Origin: Pseudisothecium myosuroides
Taxonomy: Eukaryota > Streptophyta > Bryopsida > Hypnales > Lembophyllaceae
Assembly (NCBI GenBank): GCA_951799445.1
Contig: OX637289.1
Span: 6,601,321-6,665,320, forward strand
Direction: 5' to 3'
DNA length: 64,000 bases
The translations under genes and the position numbers were made by a program. Numbering within the stretch: position 1 is the stretch's first letter; every line of letters begins with the position of its first letter. A model generated the notes under the pieces. It was given only the letters and a program-made list of their open reading frames with translations. It did no database searches and had not been told where the DNA came from. Positions 58,147 to 64,000 of the stretch are shown one piece after another.

Positions 58147-59492
58147 AAACAAATATATGGCATTACAACATGAGTTCACTTTTGTTTGGGAAAAACATTT
58201 AGGCTTAGACTCATTGAAAAAAATTGCTATGACCCTCTTTGGCCGCGGAGGATGTAAACATTATAACCAAAATCCTAATTGACCATTCAAAGGATCCAAC
58301 ATGTCCTCTGTGTCTTTATAGGGTTCAATCAGATCCTTTTTCCATTGAGCACCTTGATAATAGGTCTAGTCCTTGAAGGCTAGATTGTACATTGTGTGTG
58401 AAGGTGTGTGCTAGTTGTATTATGTTAACAAACTTGATCAATTGCATGGAGTGGGATTTTGATTTTGGAGGGAAGTTCAATTGAGTAGAGGAAGTCATAT
58501 GTAGGTTTTACACAAAGTCAATTGAATGATGAAAAAAATACTGAAATAGTTACCAAAAACATCATGTTGGTTTGGAGAAAATAGTGAAGAAGATACTAAA
58601 ATCATCATATTAGTTTAGGCTAGTATGTCACAATTTGTAGTTGCCAAGTGAACTTCCTCTTTAATACCTAAATCATTTTTTGAATTTTTGTTTACATCTT
58701 TGTACAAATATATTAAATATTTGAATTTCATTAAATTGGTTATGTACTTACCTTATACATAACTACAACAATTGCCATGTGAAGAAAAACTCTCAAATGT
58801 TTTTAAAATGTCAAGAAAATTTTCATCTTGTATACTCAAATATCCTTGTTATCATACTTCAATCACATTCCAATTTTTTTTAGAATTTGTCCCAAAATGT
58901 ACACATTTAATTGTACAATTTTTGCATATCACATTTTGGATATGCAAGAGTTTTTTTGGGATCCAATTGAGTGACATGTAAACACTTTTTTCTACACAAT
59001 TGGTATCAAGGTGTTAGCAAATGAAATCAAAAGTGGATGCAATTAGTATGAAAATTTATCATTAGAATAATTTTGGGGTCTTCAAGCCCTTTAAGGGCAG
59101 TTCGTAAGTACAAGGAGGCCTAGAATGATGAAGAAACCATGTCACTACCATTAGTGCCACATAGCACTGTTTAGTTAGATTTTCTAAAATTAGCCCAATT
59201 ACAATGTTTGAGTTGATGTTAATTACAGAGATGGTTTCACTGGACCATCTAGGGAATTACCTTGATGCATGTACCTAATTGTGATCTTTGTATCAGAGAA
59301 AGAATAGATTATAATGAATTTAATTGAGGATTCATTATGATATGAAAATATTCTCTACCAAGGCCCTGCAGATGGCAACAGGCAATGGTGGGAGCAGTGC
59401 CACGTATGATGAAGTGAGACATATGACTAGAACTTGAATAAACAATTTAGCTACAAAGGACTTGGATGAGTGCATCACAATCATTTCATTTA
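58147..59492. other. AT-rich DNA between elements
   Basis: No gene or repeat recognised. Confidence 0.4.
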
Positions 59493-60420
59493 CCCCTAAA
59501 GGCCCAAGGCCTTTTTTCAGCCAAAAAACACTCAAAACTACCATTTCAATAGCGAGTAAAAAAATTGAAAATTTTTTTTTTGCACATCTAATCATAGGAT
59601 CTTACACCTAACTAGTATGAGAATGTGTGGAAAAAATTTCAGAATTTTTGACCGCTCAGATTGCAAGATATCTACGTTTAAAGTGGAAAAAACAAGTATT
59701 TCAGCACATTGCGGGACTAGATTTTTTGACTTTAAACATTTTTAACTTAAAATTTTTGCACTACAGAGTTTTGAGCTTTAAATCTCAATAGTGGAGAATT
59801 GAGTTGAGAGTATAGAGGAAAAAAAATATTCAAAAAAAACTTAATTATCATTCCTAAAAAATTTATTAAGTAGAAGTAGGTACGAGATAGAAGGAAAATC
59901 TAAAATATTAATATATTTTAGATGGAATTAAAATGCACTAATCCCAATGGTGAGATTGTTCTAGCAAGTAAACTAAACCATGAGAATTTTTTTTTTTTGA
60001 AAAATTGCAGAAATAGCATTTAGAAATGAATCCTACAAGTTATTTTTTTCAAGAAGATGCTCTAACTGCCCGAAAAACAAGAATGTCCATAACTTTCTCA
60101 TAACAAATCCAAATGAAATGAATCAAAGCTTTCCAGATAGAAAAAAATATAATCTACAAAGAGAGAATTATTAAAAAAAAAAATCAAATTTTTACCAAAT
60201 TTCTTTTGCTGCCCGGACTGCCCAGTTATGAAAAAAAGTAACATATTTGGCCATAACTTTTGACTCCTATTTCCAAATGTCCTAAAATTTAGTGCATATG
60301 AAAGATATTCCTTGTACCCACCTTCTATTAAAATTTCAGCTTAAATATAGAAATCTCTAGTCACACGTACTTGCCCAAAATTTCTATACAGCCAAAAAAC
60401 GCATGCCGGTCCTTTAGGGG
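59493..60420 (+). mobile_element. PIF/Harbinger-like element, copy 3
   Basis: CCCCTAAAGG ... CCTTTAGGGG with TTA on both sides (59490-59492, 60421-60423). 928 bp, non-coding; both sub-termini contain 'CAGCCAAAAAAC'. Confidence 0.85.
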
Positions 60421-60423
60421 TTA

Positions 60424-62089
60424 ACACGAATTTTGGATTCATGCTAGACACATCAGCAACTCTTGATTTTGGTGGTGGTGAACTCTATGGTCTTGCCCAG
60501 GGTTCCAATCAGGCTTGTAGTATTGATGTCCGCCCTGAAATTCTAGTGTAACATGCTGCACGCTTAGAAGCTTAAAAGGCCTTATAGACCCCTCAAAAAT
60601 GTTCTAATGAGAGGTTGTATAAAATTATTATGAATTTTCAAAATTTGGAGATTGTAAGAGCACCTATTATTACAACTAGACTACCTTGAATCGGACATCC
60701 TTGAAATACAAATTGCTTCAACTCTCGTTAGTTGCTTCAAGTAACTCTTCAACATCCATTGATTCCTTTTGAATAGTAGTGTTGAGTTTAAGCAAATGCT
60801 TTGTTATATTACGATCAATGTTTGTGAAGAACTCTAATCTCTCTAGTTACAAATGGCTAGTGTTGCAAATAGGATGAAGATACATTAGACGCCTAGAATC
60901 ATAAATCCCAAGACGAGGTGATATGACACAATTTGATTCACTCCTCAAGCTTGTCACTATGCTCAAGGGCATATCACATTTGTTCATTTGATTTAGAATG
61001 AAACTTTTGAGCTCATGACATTCAAATCTACGAGTCTCTTATTCTATACCTCCAATGTTTGAAAAACTAGACATTATTAGGAACTATACCCAAAATAATT
61101 CTTGTGCACAATAGCATTACACCATTCAGGCTTGCCTTCTCAACCTTACCAGTTACAATGAATTTAATGGCTTCACATTCGATAGTGGACACACCACATG
61201 CTAATTTTGAGCAATTTTATAATTGGATTGCATATAAATATTTCTGACGGATTCTACAGAGTCTTCTAAACGGCAAACGGCAAAGGTTACAGAGAAAAGA
61301 CTACAATCTCAACTGCAGTATAAATTCAATAGTAGATTAGCAATTGCTGCCATGTAACCATATATGCCCTACCTTGTGGCCCGCAGGTTTGTTCAAACCT
61401 ACAACAAAAATGGAAAATATTTCTCTCTTCAACATCGAACCTGTCAAAGAAGCTGATCAAGAGGGCCAAAAAAATCTACAAATTGACCCTCTCTGTTAAG
61501 CATCAAATGCATCGAAATGCATCACAATATATTTTCTCTTCATTTCAGAAACTAACTTACATCTAACACACTTGAACTTCCCTCACAAGATTTGTACAAC
61601 ATGGATAACAAAAGAATGACATTTTCAGATTTATATTCAGAAATGAAAACCATGTGCCTTGTGGCACAATTAAGTGAACCTCCACTTCTCTCACCTCTTC
61701 TAGTGCTTAACGAGAATTTGCCAGTGCATTCTCTAGCTCCATCTTGAATGTATTCACACTTCACGGGCCTTCCCAAGCAACCAGCAGAGGCTTACGACAA
61801 AGTACAGATTTCTTCCATGAGATGTTGCAGCTAATCTAAAGGACTCGGTTTTGTAGGTATCTTGTAGTACTCCGAGCACCCCTTATGCAAGTTTCCACAT
61901 TTTGGATATTTGATGCTACAGAACAACGTTGTGGAGGGTATGAACATACCAGTATGCACCTCAATGAGTTCTCATTGTTGTGAAGACCTCCAGTTTCAAA
62001 CATAAGAAGTAGTAATTAAGTAGGTTTCCAAGATGGTGTGGTGGGGAAATTGCCTTAGTAGTGATCAATGGGAGAGTGATGACGGACCG
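60424..62089. other. Gene-poor DNA
   Basis: No credible ORF; the - strand 74-codon frame at 61552-61776 has no recognisable domain. Confidence 0.4.
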
Positions 62090-62544
62090 TTAGGGCTTGA
62101 GTGAGAGAGGAGCGCGCCGCAAGTCACGGAAGACGGCGTCTTGGGGGGGCCTGTCCCAGGCTCCCCTCGGCGCTAAGTACGCGACAAGCAGGAGCGACGT
62201 GAAGAAACGTGGGAAGCTTGCACGGGTAGGCAGTCAAAAACAAAAGGAACGACAAAATGATAACACGGAAAACTCAAACTCCTGTTTTTGTCTTTTGTCC
62301 TTGTCGTTTTGTTCGGTGTTGTCCTGTAAAGCACTATAGATACCTAATACGTCTACAGCCAGCTAGCACCTCAGAGTCCGATGTCGTCCTATCCTAAGTA
62401 ACCACGTGATGCTCGCTTACCAATAGACTAGTATCAGAGTAGCCTGGAGGAGACTACCGCACCAGTGTGACCAGCTGCTTAGGGCAAGACCCCAAGAACT
62501 ATCCGCGCCGTGCGTTATCCGTTTGGGCACCAACTGAGACCTAG
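62090..62544 (+). other. GC-rich 5' part of a LINE (probable)
   Basis: An abrupt change from AT-rich to GC-rich DNA near 62090, continuing into the ORF below without a break. The stop TAG at 62542-62544 closes the ORF frame upstream. Probably LINE 5'-UTR; no promoter motif is recognised. Confidence 0.45.
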
Positions 62545-64000
62545 TCTTTCCCCAACCACCATCACGTTACTCGAACAAGAGGCACTTCCCTATCCCGAGT
62601 TGCATTGATAGGCTTTGCACCTACCAAACACCCATCATGCATAGAATTACAGGAATGGATAAACATCAACCTTGTAGAGCCAAATATGTCAGTAAAACGT
62701 ATTAGGATGCTCCAACACGGTTACTTTGTCCTCACCTTCAAAAAAGCAGAAGATGCCACCATAGCTCTACAACAGAGCCTGTTAAACTTCGGAACACACC
62801 TATTGTACCTACATCCCTGGCAACCCCAGTTCAATCCCAAAATCCCAAAAGGAATCAAAATTCCACTTTGGGTACGTTTTCCACTACTGGATGACGTCTA
62901 TTATAAAGCACTCAAGGAAATTTGTGCTGCAATAGGGAAAGTAGTGTGGAGCGGGAAGGAAGATGCTTATTTAAAAAAATCATCAACCCCGCGAGTTTGT
63001 GTCCTCATTGAGAACACTAAAAACCTCCCGTCATCAGTCATTCTGCCAATACCCCGAGGCACAGGGGAAGTAGAAATTTTCTTGGAATACGAGGGCATAC
63101 CTTCCCAATGTCAAGGCTCTCTCGAGATCGGCCATGCGGAGGATAGCTGCCCCAAATCCAAACAAGCCAAACACAAGGAACTTCAAAAATCCAAATGTGG
63201 TCTGAAAAATCAAGACACTTCCCAACAGACTGCTGCAAACACCGACCAAGTCACAACTCGGCCGATAGCAGTAACACCCCAACCGACAAATCCAAATAGT
63301 CAGCTGACGCCTTCAGAAAAGCAAACCACACTAGATCTTCAAAACCTAGGGCCCGAGACTAGAATCGAACAGAACGAACATCCAAACAGAAACACCCTTC
63401 CCCACCAGCTGATCCAAGCCAGTGAGGTAAGCAATCAGGGAACCCAAAACTTAACCAGCCCAATGGCCACCAACGATCTCGAGAACGAGATAATAGATTT
63501 CATGGATAATAACATGGGAAATACACAAGGACCAATTGATTGGCAAACGGTAGGTCCTAGAGGGATAGTCATACCGACCCCATCACCCCCCAAATCTGCT
63601 AGGAACAAAAAACGAACAATCACTACGAGCATACTAGAAACCCCTGTCTGGGATCTACTGAAGTTTCCAGACACTCCTCCTGGTGAAAAATGTCTCCAAC
63701 TCTGGCCCATGATATACACAGAGTATGGAGGCATCAAAAGATACCTTAGCCAGTTGAGCGGAGAGCTGCAGGGAACTAGAATATCCTTACCTACTGGAAA
63801 GGAACAGACCAATGAATCCTTGCGCTCAAGCTTCTGGAGCCAAATGCAAATCGACTTGGAAAAAAACACTGGCCCCGGTTGTCGATGCTTAGCCTCTAGG
63901 CAATGGGATACCATAGAATGGATCAGTAGTTGGCAACTCCTCGAAGATGGTTCCCACACTTGTCACATTATAGTCTTGCTAGAACACACCTCTGATGACG
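62545..64000 (+). CDS. LINE ORF1-like protein, DUF4283 plus zinc knuckle (runs off the window)
   Basis: One frame is open for 485 codons from 62545 to the last base; the first in-frame ATG is at 62686. Residues match the DUF4283 pattern of plant LINE ORF1 proteins: 'QHGYFVLTFKKAEDA', 'LHPWQPQF', 'IPLWVRFPLLDD', then 'VEIFLEYEGIPSQC'. A CCHC knuckle follows, but its second Cys is Ser (CQGS...GH...C, near 63097-63140). The remainder is polar and disordered, then an unassigned segment. - strand ORFs over 63034-63959 are shadows. The protein binds RNA/nucleic acid in other LINEs; the 5' start may be truncated. The endonuclease/reverse transcriptase would lie beyond 64000. Confidence 0.8.

Noticed and set aside
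63034..63959. - strand ORFs of 66-174 aa
   Set aside because: They are shadows of the open + strand LINE frame.

Overview
The window is plant nuclear DNA. It has GT-AG introns, F-box and DUF4283-type LINE coding sequence, 176-179 bp satellite arrays and many short terminal-inverted-repeat (TIR) elements. The protein style (short-intron F-box gene, DUF7869-like transposase, FCP1-like proteins with a DLNG motif) suggests a seed-free land plant (moss, liverwort, lycophyte or fern), but I cannot name the species. No tRNA, rRNA, CRISPR array or bacterial operon is visible.

Regions 1-41382 are a nested stack of transposable elements. The oldest layer, element A, occupies roughly 7.4-15.4 kb and 39.15-41.38 kb on the + strand. 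It carries a decayed multidomain gene: an N-terminal domain, an RGG linker, a ParB-like 'NGQHS' domain, a degenerate beta-class N4/N6 DNA-methyltransferase fold and an acidic/coiled-coil tail. An FCP1-like (HAD) gene and a Ser/Pro-rich gene follow. The FCP1 exon is cut by element X (15412-39148; TG...CA ends, perfect 5-bp duplication AAGAA), which carries a broken gag-like gene. X is in turn cut by element B (15868-36127; 25-bp TIRs, TAAT duplication). B is a 20.3-kb relative of A: the same gene block lies on the - strand (16.3-22.9 kb), and a divergent 951-codon DUF7869-like transposase gene lies on the + strand (32.2-35.6 kb). A 516-bp MITE has inserted into that transposase gene, and twice into satellite DNA, each time with a perfect 8-bp duplication.

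The most unusual signal is that A and B each carry about 20 copies of a private palindrome, mostly in leaders and introns. Element A uses arms TTATCTTCG/CGAAGATAA and element B uses TTAGGTCG/CGACCTAA, both around a 3-nt centre flanked by CG. Homologous introns of A and B hold the two different palindromes. In B the same palindrome also fills the leader of the divergent transposase gene, tying both blocks into one element. This looks like an element-specific DNA recognition system, formally similar to VANDAL/VANC anti-silencing in Arabidopsis, with the ParB/methyltransferase-like protein as a candidate reader.

Region 41.4-54 kb is AT-rich and gene-poor, with several small TIR elements: a 688-bp element with a related empty site, a foldback element, a 286-bp MITE, and a larger MITE containing a CACTA-like MITE. 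A probably functional F-box gene lies at 54288-55517. Three ~0.92-kb PIF/Harbinger-like elements with TTA duplications lie at 56.3-60.4 kb. The window ends inside a LINE whose DUF4283/zinc-knuckle ORF is open from 62545 to the last base.
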